A stretch of DNA of 42,333 nucleotides from Acidimicrobiales bacterium AG-410-I20. GTDB taxonomy: Bacteria > Actinomycetota > Acidimicrobiia > Acidimicrobiales > MedAcidi-G1. The position numbers and the translations under genes were made by a program. This document shows positions 7,342-15,290 of this stretch, in pieces. The notes below the pieces were generated by a model. It was given only the letters and a program-made list of their open reading frames with translations. It had not been told where the DNA came from and ran no database searches. Position 1 is the first letter of the stretch. Each line of letters begins with the position of its first letter. Location: assembly GCA_949538625.1 (NCBI GenBank), contig CATISD010000044.1:1-42333 (forward strand). The letters run 5' to 3'.

Positions 7342-8907
7342 ATGAACAATGGAAGCGTAAATGTCGGTGTGGGTTCTTTTGAGGTTCCTGACTTTGACCC
7401 AGAATCTTTTGATTTGTCTCGCTTTGGTCTCTTCACCGAGATCATTGACGACGAGCGTTATAAGCGCAGTGTTGAAAGATTCAAAGAACGCGGAATCGCT
7501 TTACCAACTTTTTCGCAATTAGCCGATCCAAGTAAAATTCCACATTCAATACGAACCAGTCTCAAGCAGGTAGATCGAAATGATGCCGACCCTTTAAACC
7601 TCTATCGGGTGCATTGGTATAACAATTTTGAGGGCGGATTTGTTGAGATCCCTGATCACGTGATCTTGACGAGTGAAATGACCGGAATTGAATCCCCTAT
7701 TATCGTCGCTTTTGGTAATCGCTTTCCAATGATTGCCGCTCACAAAGTCTTAGCTGCTTACTCGTGCTTAGTCCCGCGCGTAGTTACCGGTCAATATGAT
7801 CCAACTGTTCATCGGGCAATCTGGCCTTCCACTGGAAACTATGCGCGCGGTGGAGTAGCTATTTCAAGATTGATGGGTTGCCGCGGCGTAGCAGTCCTAC
7901 CTGAAAATATGAGCAGAGAACGTTTTGAATGGTTAGACGAGTGGATCGCCAACCCTGAAGATGTAATAAAAACTACAGGTTCTGAAAGCAACGTGAAAGA
8001 AATCTACGACGCTTGCAACGAACTAGAAAAAGACCCAGGAAATTTCATCCTCAATCAATTCTCTGAATTTTCTAATCACATTGGTCATCACGAAGTTACC
8101 AGCCGAGCACTTGAGCATCTTTATCTTATGGCAGCCGAAAAACATCCTGGATTAAAGTTGGCTGCATTCGTAGCTGCTTCTGGATCCGCAGGGACTCTAG
8201 CTGCTGGAGAACGACTCAAATCAGACTATGGGGCTCGCATCGTGGCAGTAGAAGCCCTTGAATGCCCAACGATGCTTTATAACGGTTTTGGTGAACACAA
8301 TATTCAAGGTATCGGTGATAAACACGTTCCTCTGATTCATAATGTTACAAATACTGATGTAGTTGTAGCAGTGAGTGATCGAGCATGCGACGAACTGGGA
8401 GTTGTTTTTAACACTCCTGAAGGAGCTTCTTATTTAGCCGATCTAGGAGTTAACCCTTCGATTATCAGCCAACTAGGCCATTTTGGACTATCTGGTATTT
8501 GTAATGTTTTAGCAGCGATAAAGACTGCTAAAACACTTGGTCTAAGCGCAGAAGATGCAATTGTCACTGTCGCTACTGACGGTGCTGAACTTTACGCAAG
8601 CGAACGAGAAGCTATGGCCGCTAACCGTTACGTAGATGGATTCAGTTCCTCAGATGCTTCAACTGCTGTTGAGGAACATTTACAGGGAGCAGACAGCAGC
8701 CATGTTGAAGTGCTTAATGAAATTAGCAGAAACAGAATATTTAATCTTGGCTACTACACATGGGTAGAACAGCAAGGAATAGAATTTGACAATTTTGAAA
8801 TGCGGCGTGATCAAAAAGTTTGGAAGCATTTGCAGAAATTGGCTCCTGTTTGGGATGAGTTGATTGAGGAATTCAATAACCAGACAGGGGTTCTAGCTGA
8901 TAGATGA
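7342..8907 (+). CDS. Fold-type II PLP-dependent enzyme (cysteine synthase/ammonia-lyase superfamily)
   Basis: A 521-residue enzyme of the tryptophan-synthase-beta/cysteine-synthase fold. The likely PLP lysine is in AAHKVLAAY, the substrate-binding Asn loop is STGNYARGG, the glycine-rich phosphate loop is AASGSAGTLAAG, and TVATDGAELY lies where the family contacts the PLP ring nitrogen. Long N- and C-terminal extensions (about 120 and 90 residues) set it apart from standard OASS proteins. It overlaps the next PLP gene by 4 bp (ATGA). Pairing with that gene and sharing an upstream element with the xdh operon suggest an amino-acid beta-elimination or ammonia-lyase step in purine-derived catabolism (inference). 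The frame is open to 7240, but the ATG at 7342 follows a -10-like TAACCT by 7 nt and is preferred. Confidence 0.8.
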   Translation: MNNGSVNVGVGSFEVPDFDPESFDLSRFGLFTEIIDDERYKRSVERFKERGIALPTFSQLADPSKIPHSIRTSLKQVDRNDADPLNLYRVHWYNNFEGGFVEIPDHVILTSEMTGIESPIIVAFGNRFPMIAAHKVLAAYSCLVPRVVTGQYDPTVHRAIWPSTGNYARGGVAISRLMGCRGVAVLPENMSRERFEWLDEWIANPEDVIKTTGSESNVKEIYDACNELEKDPGNFILNQFSEFSNHIGHHEVTSRALEHLYLMAAEKHPGLKLAAFVAASGSAGTLAAGERLKSDYGARIVAVEALECPTMLYNGFGEHNIQGIGDKHVPLIHNVTNTDVVVAVSDRACDELGVVFNTPEGASYLADLGVNPSIISQLGHFGLSGICNVLAAIKTAKTLGLSAEDAIVTVATDGAELYASEREAMAANRYVDGFSSSDASTAVEEHLQGADSSHVEVLNEISRNRIFNLGYYTWVEQQGIEFDNFEMRRDQKVWKHLQKLAPVWDELIEEFNNQTGVLADR

Positions 8908-10112
8908 ACTCGCTATCTCTTGAACACGGATGGTTAGGTTCTCCATCTGAGGTGCCATGGCCTTCAACGAATACAGAAGATGAACCTTTAGATCTAAATC
9001 CTTTTATTAAATTCAGACACTTTCTTTGGTCTTATCAAAATGCCTTAAAAAAAGGGATGACTGACGGAGAGTTTGTTGATCTGGTCTCACTCCTGGATGA
9101 CTCCATAAAACAAGTTGATGGGATTAGTTTTACACATACTCCATTCAATTCTCATTCTGAGTTGAACTCGTCGATAGGGCGAAAAGGCAGTCTTTGGATA
9201 AAGAATGAAAGTAAAAATGTTTCAGGAAGCCATAAAGCACGCCATTTATTCGGTTTAGCTCTTCACTTTGAGGTTGACAGGGTCCCAAGTGATACGCCAT
9301 TGACGATCGCATCTTGTGGCAATGCCGCTCTCGGAGCCGCAGTAGTCGCTAAGGCCACCAACCGTCCTCTAATCGTTCATGTCCCGGAATGGGCTGATCC
9401 AGTCATACTAAGCCATCTTTCTGATCTCGGGGCTGAGATACGAATTTGTGAACGCCGAGAGGAAGAACGGGGGGATCCATGCTTGCTTAGATTTAGGGAA
9501 GCTGTTGCCCAAGGCGCCATTCCTTTTGGATGTCAAGGTACAGAAAATATATTCACCATTGATGGTGGGCGAACTTTAGGATTTGAATTAGCTCAAGATT
9601 GGAAATCGAATGAACATATCCCTGAACATCTTTTTATTCAAGTGGGTGGGGGCGCTTTAGCTTCAAGCGTGATACAAGCTTTAAATACTGCTTTAGATCT
9701 CGGTGTTCTGACAAATCTTCCGTCTTTCCACGCTGTGCAATCTGCAGGGTGCGCTCCTTTAAACCGGGCATTCAATATTGTGACTTCCCTCGAAGATCCT
9801 TTTGACGGCTTGAATGATGATGATCCTATGTGGGCTTGGGAAAATCCACATTCTGTTGCTACAGGAATTCTGGACGATGTTGTTTATGACTGGAAACCAA
9901 TTGTTTGGGCAATGCTTCAAATGGGAGGTAGCCCTGTAATAGCTTCTGAAGAAGCTATTACAAGAGCACATCAACTCGTTCACTCCCACACAGATATCTC
10001 ACCTTGTATCACTGGAACTTCTGGGTTGGCTGGGGTGATTACTAATCATGAAAATGAATTGTTAGACGCTGATTCAAATGTGGCTGTACTTGTCACTGGC
10101 ATTGAAAGGTGA
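8904..10112 (+). CDS. Fold-type II PLP-dependent enzyme (threonine synthase/diaminopropionate ammonia-lyase-like)
   Basis: A 402-residue PLP enzyme distinct from its neighbour. WIKNESKNVSGSHKARHLF carries the PLP lysine in a KxExxxxxGSxKxR setting typical of threonine synthase, threonine dehydratase and YgeX-type enzymes. ASCGNAALGAAV is the substrate loop, VGGGALASSV the phosphate loop, and ITGTSGLAG lies near the C-terminus. The start codon overlaps the stop of the previous PLP gene, so the two are translationally coupled and may act together. It could be a lyase or dehydratase for a small amino acid released from a degraded heterocycle; the sequence does not fix the substrate. The gene ends 2 bp before the convergent permease gene. 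Confidence 0.8.
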   Translation: MNSLSLEHGWLGSPSEVPWPSTNTEDEPLDLNPFIKFRHFLWSYQNALKKGMTDGEFVDLVSLLDDSIKQVDGISFTHTPFNSHSELNSSIGRKGSLWIKNESKNVSGSHKARHLFGLALHFEVDRVPSDTPLTIASCGNAALGAAVVAKATNRPLIVHVPEWADPVILSHLSDLGAEIRICERREEERGDPCLLRFREAVAQGAIPFGCQGTENIFTIDGGRTLGFELAQDWKSNEHIPEHLFIQVGGGALASSVIQALNTALDLGVLTNLPSFHAVQSAGCAPLNRAFNIVTSLEDPFDGLNDDDPMWAWENPHSVATGILDDVVYDWKPIVWAMLQMGGSPVIASEEAITRAHQLVHSHTDISPCITGTSGLAGVITNHENELLDADSNVAVLVTGIER

Positions 10113-10114
10113 CT

Positions 10115-11047
10115 TTACCTTTCCTCGCGGCGATAGACCTGGCCTATCTCCGCAGGTGAGGCTGAAGGGCGATGCCGTGCTCTAACGGAGATGACTAGGA
10201 GCACTCCAATAGTTAGCAGATAAGGAATCATTGAAAGCAGGATTGGTGAAAAATCAACCCCGAATGTTTGCAAACGTGTCTTAAGCGCTAGTAAGCCACC
10301 AAACAAAAGTGCTCCTATTGCCGCCCGACCTGGTTTCCAAGCTCCAAAGATGACCAGTGCCACAGCAATCCAACCTCGTCCTGCAGTAGCGCCATCTTGC
10401 CATGAGGTAGTAAGGCTTAAGGTTAGATACGAGCCTGCCGCTCCTGCTAAAGCTCCGCCAGTTGCGACTGCTACAAGTCGTATTTTGACTACAGAGTGAC
10501 CGGCTGTATCTACAGTTGAAGCAGATTCTCCTGCGCCTCGAAGAGCTAAACCGATGCTGGTACGAGTTAGCAAGAATGAAGTTAAGAGCCCAACGAGAAG
10601 CGCAAAATATACCATAGGAGACTGCTGGAACAAGATAGGTCCAGCCCACGGTATATCCGAAAGTGGACCCCAATCTACATTTGCAAGTATTGCTCCTGGT
10701 GGGTTACCAACTGCGCTCTTACCAAAGAACGCTGAGAGTCCTAAACCTAAGAAAGTAAGCGATAGACCCGAGACAACTTGTTCTGCGCCTAGTACGACAG
10801 AAAATATTCCGTGGATTAAAGCAAAAGCAGCAGTGACAATCATTGCGACGAGTAAGGCAATCCAGGGGTTTTCGGTATTCAAAGCAACAAGAAATCCTGT
10901 TACCGCCCCTAGTGCCATCATTCCTTCAACACCTAGATTTAAGACTCCGGCTTTTTCAGATATGAGCTCTCCTATGCACGCAAGGTATAAAAGGGCACCG
11001 AATGAAACCGTGGTACTAAGCATTCCGATCATAGATGCTTCATTCAT
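10115..11047 (-). CDS. Nucleoside-type ABC transporter permease (NupQ/YufQ family)
   Basis: A 310-residue membrane protein with eight or more hydrophobic segments. The N-terminal ACIGELISEKAGVLNLGVEGMMALGAV motif is diagnostic of the second permease of BMP-type (COG1079) importers. Such systems (B. subtilis NupNOPQ, Treponema PnrA-linked) take up purine nucleosides. Its start overlaps the other permease's stop by 4 bp. It is the last gene of the bmp-ATPase-permease-permease operon, and its stop is 2 bp from the stop of the convergent PLP operon, with no visible terminator between. A purine or nucleoside substrate is inferred from family and context. Confidence 0.93.
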   Translation of the reverse strand: MNEASMIGMLSTTVSFGALLYLACIGELISEKAGVLNLGVEGMMALGAVTGFLVALNTENPWIALLVAMIVTAAFALIHGIFSVVLGAEQVVSGLSLTFLGLGLSAFFGKSAVGNPPGAILANVDWGPLSDIPWAGPILFQQSPMVYFALLVGLLTSFLLTRTSIGLALRGAGESASTVDTAGHSVVKIRLVAVATGGALAGAAGSYLTLSLTTSWQDGATAGRGWIAVALVIFGAWKPGRAAIGALLFGGLLALKTRLQTFGVDFSPILLSMIPYLLTIGVLLVISVRARHRPSASPAEIGQVYRREER

Positions 11048-12120
11048 GTTGAACCGCCTTTCTTCTCACGTTTCACGCTTTTCAAGCTATACCGATTGAA
11101 AACCCCGGCTCCGATTGCTCCAAATAGGATTAGAGCCTGAAGGATGGTGGACACAGAAGATGAGACTCCTAGAGTTTGGATGCTCAAACCTCCGACTTGC
11201 ACTGCCCCAAAGATAAGAGCTACTGCAGCAACCCCTGAAGGTCGCATTAATGCAAGTGCCGCGACGATGATTCCAGCGAATCCATAGCCTCCTGATACTC
11301 CTTCAACAATTCTGTCTGAAGTCCCTGATAGTTCAATGCCCCCTGCTAAGCCTGCTATGCCTCCGCTTAGCACCATAACTGTGATGATTTTTTTATTTAG
11401 TGAGATGCCGGCATAGCGGGCGGTTGCCCCTGAGGAACCAGCGACTTTTAGTTCATATCCCCATGCTGTGCGACTGACTACAAATCCAAAAAGTGCTATA
11501 ACTAAAAAGGCAATGATTACGCCCCAATGAGCTCTTCCGAAGAGTTTGGGTAGCCGCGCTTCGTCTGAGAGTAGCGGAGCTAATGGAAACCCTCGAGATT
11601 CTGGGTCTTTCCAAGGTCCGTGTATGAGCCACTGTAAAAGTCTTAATGCGACTTCGTTTAGCATAAGTGTTGTAATGATTTCATTTACACCAATCTGAGC
11701 ACGGGCGATACCGGGTCCGGATGCAAGTAACGCTCCTCCAAGAATGGAAGCAACAAGCATCAATGGGATGAGTATCGGGCTAGATAAAGTGTCAAAAATT
11801 TGCGCCATCCAGGCAGCCATCATCGCCCCTGCAAGTATTTGACCTTCAGCACCAATGTTCCATAGCCCCATACTTCCAGCGACTGCAACAGCGAGACCAG
11901 CTAATCCAAGCGGGACGGCTCGATTGAGTGTTTTAGCCCATGCATTGGAACTACCTACGGAAGAGTTAAATAGCCGTTCATAGATTTCAAATGGATTATG
12001 ACCAGAGGCAACCAGAAGTAAGATTCCTGCTAATAAGGCAACTACCAGACCAATTAAGAATGAGAGGGGTTGCCCTCCTCGAAGTGCTTGTTCTCGGCGG
12101 ACCAATACTAGACGTTTCAT
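11044..12120 (-). CDS. Nucleoside-type ABC transporter permease (NupP/YufP family)
   Basis: A 358-residue membrane protein with about ten hydrophobic segments. AVAVAGSMGLWNIGAEGQILAGAMMAAW is the signature of the first permease of BMP-type importers (COG4603), and GVNEIITTLMLNEVALRLLQWLIHGPWKD is a conserved cytoplasmic/loop region of the family. It overlaps the ATPase gene upstream and the second permease downstream by 4 bp each, so all three are translationally coupled and should be made in fixed ratio. It should form the heterodimeric channel with the following permease. Confidence 0.93.
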   Translation of the reverse strand: MKRLVLVRREQALRGGQPLSFLIGLVVALLAGILLLVASGHNPFEIYERLFNSSVGSSNAWAKTLNRAVPLGLAGLAVAVAGSMGLWNIGAEGQILAGAMMAAWMAQIFDTLSSPILIPLMLVASILGGALLASGPGIARAQIGVNEIITTLMLNEVALRLLQWLIHGPWKDPESRGFPLAPLLSDEARLPKLFGRAHWGVIIAFLVIALFGFVVSRTAWGYELKVAGSSGATARYAGISLNKKIITVMVLSGGIAGLAGGIELSGTSDRIVEGVSGGYGFAGIIVAALALMRPSGVAAVALIFGAVQVGGLSIQTLGVSSSVSTILQALILFGAIGAGVFNRYSLKSVKREKKGGST

Positions 12121-13631
12121 GATTGGTCTCTTTTGCCTGCCATCGCTGCTCCGATTTCATGACGATGGGCTGTGGTAGGGTCAAATTCTTTTACTATTTC
12201 TCCCTCATGCATGACTAATAATCGATCAGAAAGTGTGAGCAATTCGTCTAGATCTTCAGAAATTAGAAGCACGGCTACTCCTTCGGCGCGTTCGGCTATA
12301 AGCAGGTCTTGAATTGCTTTCACGCCTTGTACATCTAACCCCCGAGTAGGTTGTGCTGCTAGGACAACTGCAGGGTTGCCGCTTAATTCTCTGCCGACTA
12401 GAAGCCTTTGGAGGTTCCCGCCTGATAGACCAGCTATTGGGTCATCTATTGGTCCGGTCCTTACTCCGAATCGGTCAATTATTTCTTTGCAATAATTCAC
12501 TGCTTGTTCATAAACAAGGAAAATACTTTTTCTCAAACTTCTGTAACACCGTAAAATTGCATTATCAATAACAGTCAATCTTGGAGCTAGCCCTACCCCG
12601 AGCCGATCTTCTGGTACATAACCAAGCCCTGCTGTGAAACGCTCTGAAGGTGGAGCGTTTGTAAGATCTTCACCGGAGATAGTCACTTTTCCTGATGTAA
12701 TTGGTCTTAATCCGGCTATAGCTTGAGCCATTTCTCGTTGGCCATTCCCAGAGACTCCTGCAATACCTACTATTTCGCCACTTTTTACTGTCAGATTGAG
12801 GTTTTTTACTGCGGGGAGGAATCTATCGTCTAGCGTTCCAAGGCCTTCAATAGTCAACATCGCCTCACCTGGTTCTTGATGAGGGGGCCTCTCGCTAATC
12901 ATGGGAGATGAACCGACCATCAGACCGGCTAAATCGCTTTCATTTACTTCCTCTACCTTTAAAGCGGAAGCGACTGTTTTACCTCCGCGAAGTACTGTTG
13001 CTTCATCGCAGAATGCAGTAACTTCATGTAATTTATGGCTTATAAATACAACTGTTCGACCATCTTCAGCCATTCTTCGTAGAACATTTCCAAGTTCGTC
13101 TGCTTCTGCTGGAGTTAAAACTGCTGTTGGTTCATCGAGGATCAATATTTGCGCTTTCCGCCACAATGTTTTGAGAATCTCTACACGCTGTCGTTCGCCC
13201 ATCGAGAGCTGCCATACAGGACGTGTTGGATCTATAGCTAGTCCAAATTGTTGAGCAATTTGCTCGACTTCTTTCTCAATCAAACTTCTTCTAATAATTT
13301 TCTCTGAAGCACCGAGAACAATATTTTCCGCGACGGTGAATGACGGAACCAGCCGAAATTCTTGATGCACCATGCCAATGCCAGAAGCTAAGGCATCTGA
13401 AGGGGAATGAAACCAATGTTGATCTCCATTGATACGCACTTGCCCTTCGTCTGGCCTGTAAACCCCAGAAAGAATATTCATTAAGGTTGACTTTCCTGCC
13501 CCGTTTTCACCAAGTACAGCGTGAATCGTTCCTTTTTCGACACTCAAAGTCGCCCCCGCATTAGCAACCACACCAGGGAAACGTTTCCAAATATCAACTA
13601 ACTCAATAGCTAGCGGGGAATTAGAAGTCAT
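12117..13631 (-). CDS. Nucleoside-type ABC transporter ATP-binding protein (NupO/YufO family)
   Basis: A 504-residue protein with two ABC domains in one chain, as in COG3845. The first has a normal Walker A (GENGAGKST), signature (LSMGERQRVE) and Walker B (ILILDEPTAVL). The second has a degenerate Walker A (GVSGNGQRE), signature LSGGNLQRLL and an altered Walker B (VVLAAQPTRGLD), the usual asymmetry for this family; only one site is expected to be fully catalytic. The ATG at 13631 is preferred over a TTG two codons upstream. No Shine-Dalgarno sequence is seen. A strong hairpin separates it from the binding-protein gene, which probably lowers its expression relative to that gene. Confidence 0.94.
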   Translation of the reverse strand: MTSNSPLAIELVDIWKRFPGVVANAGATLSVEKGTIHAVLGENGAGKSTLMNILSGVYRPDEGQVRINGDQHWFHSPSDALASGIGMVHQEFRLVPSFTVAENIVLGASEKIIRRSLIEKEVEQIAQQFGLAIDPTRPVWQLSMGERQRVEILKTLWRKAQILILDEPTAVLTPAEADELGNVLRRMAEDGRTVVFISHKLHEVTAFCDEATVLRGGKTVASALKVEEVNESDLAGLMVGSSPMISERPPHQEPGEAMLTIEGLGTLDDRFLPAVKNLNLTVKSGEIVGIAGVSGNGQREMAQAIAGLRPITSGKVTISGEDLTNAPPSERFTAGLGYVPEDRLGVGLAPRLTVIDNAILRCYRSLRKSIFLVYEQAVNYCKEIIDRFGVRTGPIDDPIAGLSGGNLQRLLVGRELSGNPAVVLAAQPTRGLDVQGVKAIQDLLIAERAEGVAVLLISEDLDELLTLSDRLLVMHEGEIVKEFDPTTAHRHEIGAAMAGKRDQS

Positions 13632-13660
13632 ACTCAAATTAATTTACCGTGTAGACGCGC

Positions 13661-13696
13661 TGACGGCGCCAGCGGGCTAACCCACTGGCGCCGTCA
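13661..13696 (-). terminator. GC-rich 12-bp hairpin between binding-protein and ATPase genes
   Basis: TGACGGCGCCAG (13661-13672) pairs perfectly with CTGGCGCCGTCA (13685-13696) around a 12-nt loop. It lies 21 bp after the stop of the BMP gene, inside an operon. No U-run follows in the direction of transcription, so it is more likely a partial terminator or a 3'-end stabiliser of the binding-protein mRNA than a full intrinsic terminator. The same arrangement is common between binding-protein and membrane genes of ABC operons. Confidence 0.75.
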
Positions 13697-13717
13697 ATCA
13701 AATCAAATACTGGCGTG

Positions 13718-14803
13718 TCAGCCTGTTGATCCAATTACGCCTTCAACGAAGCTCATCATGCCAAGCATGTCGCCGTCACTCATTGTCTCTCCAGCAGCAA
13801 CGAGAACACTGCCGTCTTGAGCGTTAATGGGTCCAGCAAATACATGGAATTCTCCATCGATGATGGCTTGCTGTGTATCAGCAACAGATGCTTTAACATC
13901 GCCAGGGACATCGTCGGCGATCGGAGCCAAAGCTACAACTCCATCAGCCATTGATCCCCACCATGAACCACCTGAATAGCTGCCATCAGCAGCTTGCTCA
14001 ATGATCTGAGCGTAGCGGTTTGACCAATCCCAAACCGGAGCGGTCAGATGAGCATTTGGAGCAAATGCGCTCATGTCAGAGTTATAGGCAACCCATCGGA
14101 TGCCTGCTGCCTCAGCTCTTTCGCCTGCTGCAGTACTGTCTTGATGCATAGCTATAACATCTGCGCCCTTTTCAATAAGTGCTTGCGCAGAGTCTCCTTC
14201 TACTGCTGGATCAAACCAAGTACTGGTCCAGATCACTTCAACCTCAGCGTCAGGGTTCATTGACCGTACACCGAGAGTGAAAGCATTGATTCCACGAATA
14301 ACTTCAGGAATTGGGAACGCTGCAACGTAACCGAGATAGTTACTTTCGGTCATAGCACCGGCAACCATTCCTGATAGATAACGCGGCTCATACATCCGGC
14401 CAAAGGTGTTGCCAAAGTTGGTGTCATTGCTCATGTAACCAGAAACATGGTCAAATACGACATCTGGGTACTCGTCAGCCAATGCTGCCATTGACTCCAT
14501 ATATCCAAATGACGTACCAATGATTACTGAGTACCCATCATCAATGAATTCGCGAGCGTAATTAGCGAAATCTTCTGTTCCTTCCGGAACATTCTCAACA
14601 ACTGCTGTAGTAGCACCTGTTGCTTCTTCAGCCGCAATACGGCCTTGGTCATGTGCGTATGTCCATCCGGCATCACCAGGTGTGCCTATGTAAACAAATG
14701 CGGCCTTTACTTCACTACTGCCACCATCATCCGAACCACAAGCTGAAGCTACAGCTCCAAAGGTAAGAACAACGACTAGCAGAGCCAGCAGTCGACGTCT
14801 CAT
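13718..14803 (-). CDS. BMP-family substrate-binding lipoprotein of the ABC importer
   Basis: A 361-residue extracytoplasmic solute-binding lipoprotein. It opens with RRRLLALLVVVLTFGAVASAC, whose ASAC lipobox gives a lipidated Cys near residue 22. The mature part has the BMP/PnrA fold signatures: AFVYIGTPGDAGWTYAHDQGR, IIGTSFGYMESMAALADEYPDVVFDHVSGY, NTFGRMYEPRYLSGMVAGAM and VIAMHQDSTAAGERAEAAGIRWVAYNSD. This family (COG1744) binds purine nucleosides in characterised cases. AGGGAGA lies 5 nt before the ATG. It is the first gene of the importer operon and probably the most highly expressed, because a strong hairpin follows it. Confidence 0.94.
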   Translation of the reverse strand: MRRRLLALLVVVLTFGAVASACGSDDGGSSEVKAAFVYIGTPGDAGWTYAHDQGRIAAEEATGATTAVVENVPEGTEDFANYAREFIDDGYSVIIGTSFGYMESMAALADEYPDVVFDHVSGYMSNDTNFGNTFGRMYEPRYLSGMVAGAMTESNYLGYVAAFPIPEVIRGINAFTLGVRSMNPDAEVEVIWTSTWFDPAVEGDSAQALIEKGADVIAMHQDSTAAGERAEAAGIRWVAYNSDMSAFAPNAHLTAPVWDWSNRYAQIIEQAADGSYSGGSWWGSMADGVVALAPIADDVPGDVKASVADTQQAIIDGEFHVFAGPINAQDGSVLVAAGETMSDGDMLGMMSFVEGVIGSTG

Positions 14804-15021
14804 TATTTTCTCCCTCTGCTCAACGCGGGCGGAGACCCTACTTACCCTCCGACAACCCGCATCGATACACGGCTATCTTGGCATACTCTCAGCATTAATG
14901 CACTCATTGGACGAAGAATTTACACTGCTGAAACATTGCTTAAAACGTTTTGCTCATCGGCCAGTAGAGGTGTTTGATGAGTAGAATTTGCAGAAGTGAC
15001 GTTTGGCTAGTTCCGAAGACT
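14804..15021. other. Gene-free interval upstream of the importer operon
   Basis: This is the largest gap in the window (218 bp). It must hold the promoter of the BMP operon; the Shine-Dalgarno AGGGAGA is at 14809-14815. I looked for the 18-bp element found at 7301 and 27056 and do not see a copy. A short A+T stretch around 14930-14955 may be part of a promoter, but no confident -35/-10 pair can be named. Confidence 0.5.
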
Positions 15022-15252
15022 TTAAATCTGATTTACCTGCAAAGAAACTCTTGTGGCTCCATTTTCTACGGCAGCGCTAAGCATTGAACTAATCAAAGGG
15101 AGAATGACACTTTCATCGCCAGTTATTGAACTTCCAAATGGGCCTATTTCTACTGTCAATCCTGCGTTCTCTGCAATCCGTACTGCTGCTTTGACATGTG
15201 GCCCTGGGGAACCTTCAACAAATGGCTCTACCGTAAATTCTGCAGTAATCAC
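15022..15252 (-). CDS. MTH1187/YkoF-type thiamine-binding small protein
   Basis: A 76-residue protein matching the Thiamine_BP/MTH1187 family (PF01910): ITAEFTVEPFVEGSPGPHVKAAVRIAENAGLTVEIGPFGSSITGD, then a Ser/Leu-rich helix and TRVSLQVNQI. The family folds as a ferredoxin-like oligomer; some members (YkoF) bind thiamine or HMP, while many lack a proven ligand. The start is GTG at 15252; an AAAGG lies immediately before it, too close for an ideal Shine-Dalgarno, so the start is uncertain. It sits between the importer operon and the amidohydrolase operon on the same strand. Whether it serves them is unknown. Confidence 0.75.
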   Translation of the reverse strand: MITAEFTVEPFVEGSPGPHVKAAVRIAENAGLTVEIGPFGSSITGDESVILPLISSMLSAAVENGATRVSLQVNQI

Positions 15253-15290
15253 CTTTACATAATGGCTTATTTTTTAATGAAAGTTGGTGA

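Noticed and set aside
10554..11099. Plus-strand open frame of about 181 codons opposite the permease genes
   Set aside because: It lies fully antisense to well-supported permease genes, has no family pattern and has a composition expected of a complementary frame.
13661..13696. Full intrinsic terminator ending the binding-protein transcript
   Set aside because: The stem is strong but no U-run follows on the minus strand, so complete termination is not supported; it is listed as a hairpin with partial effect.
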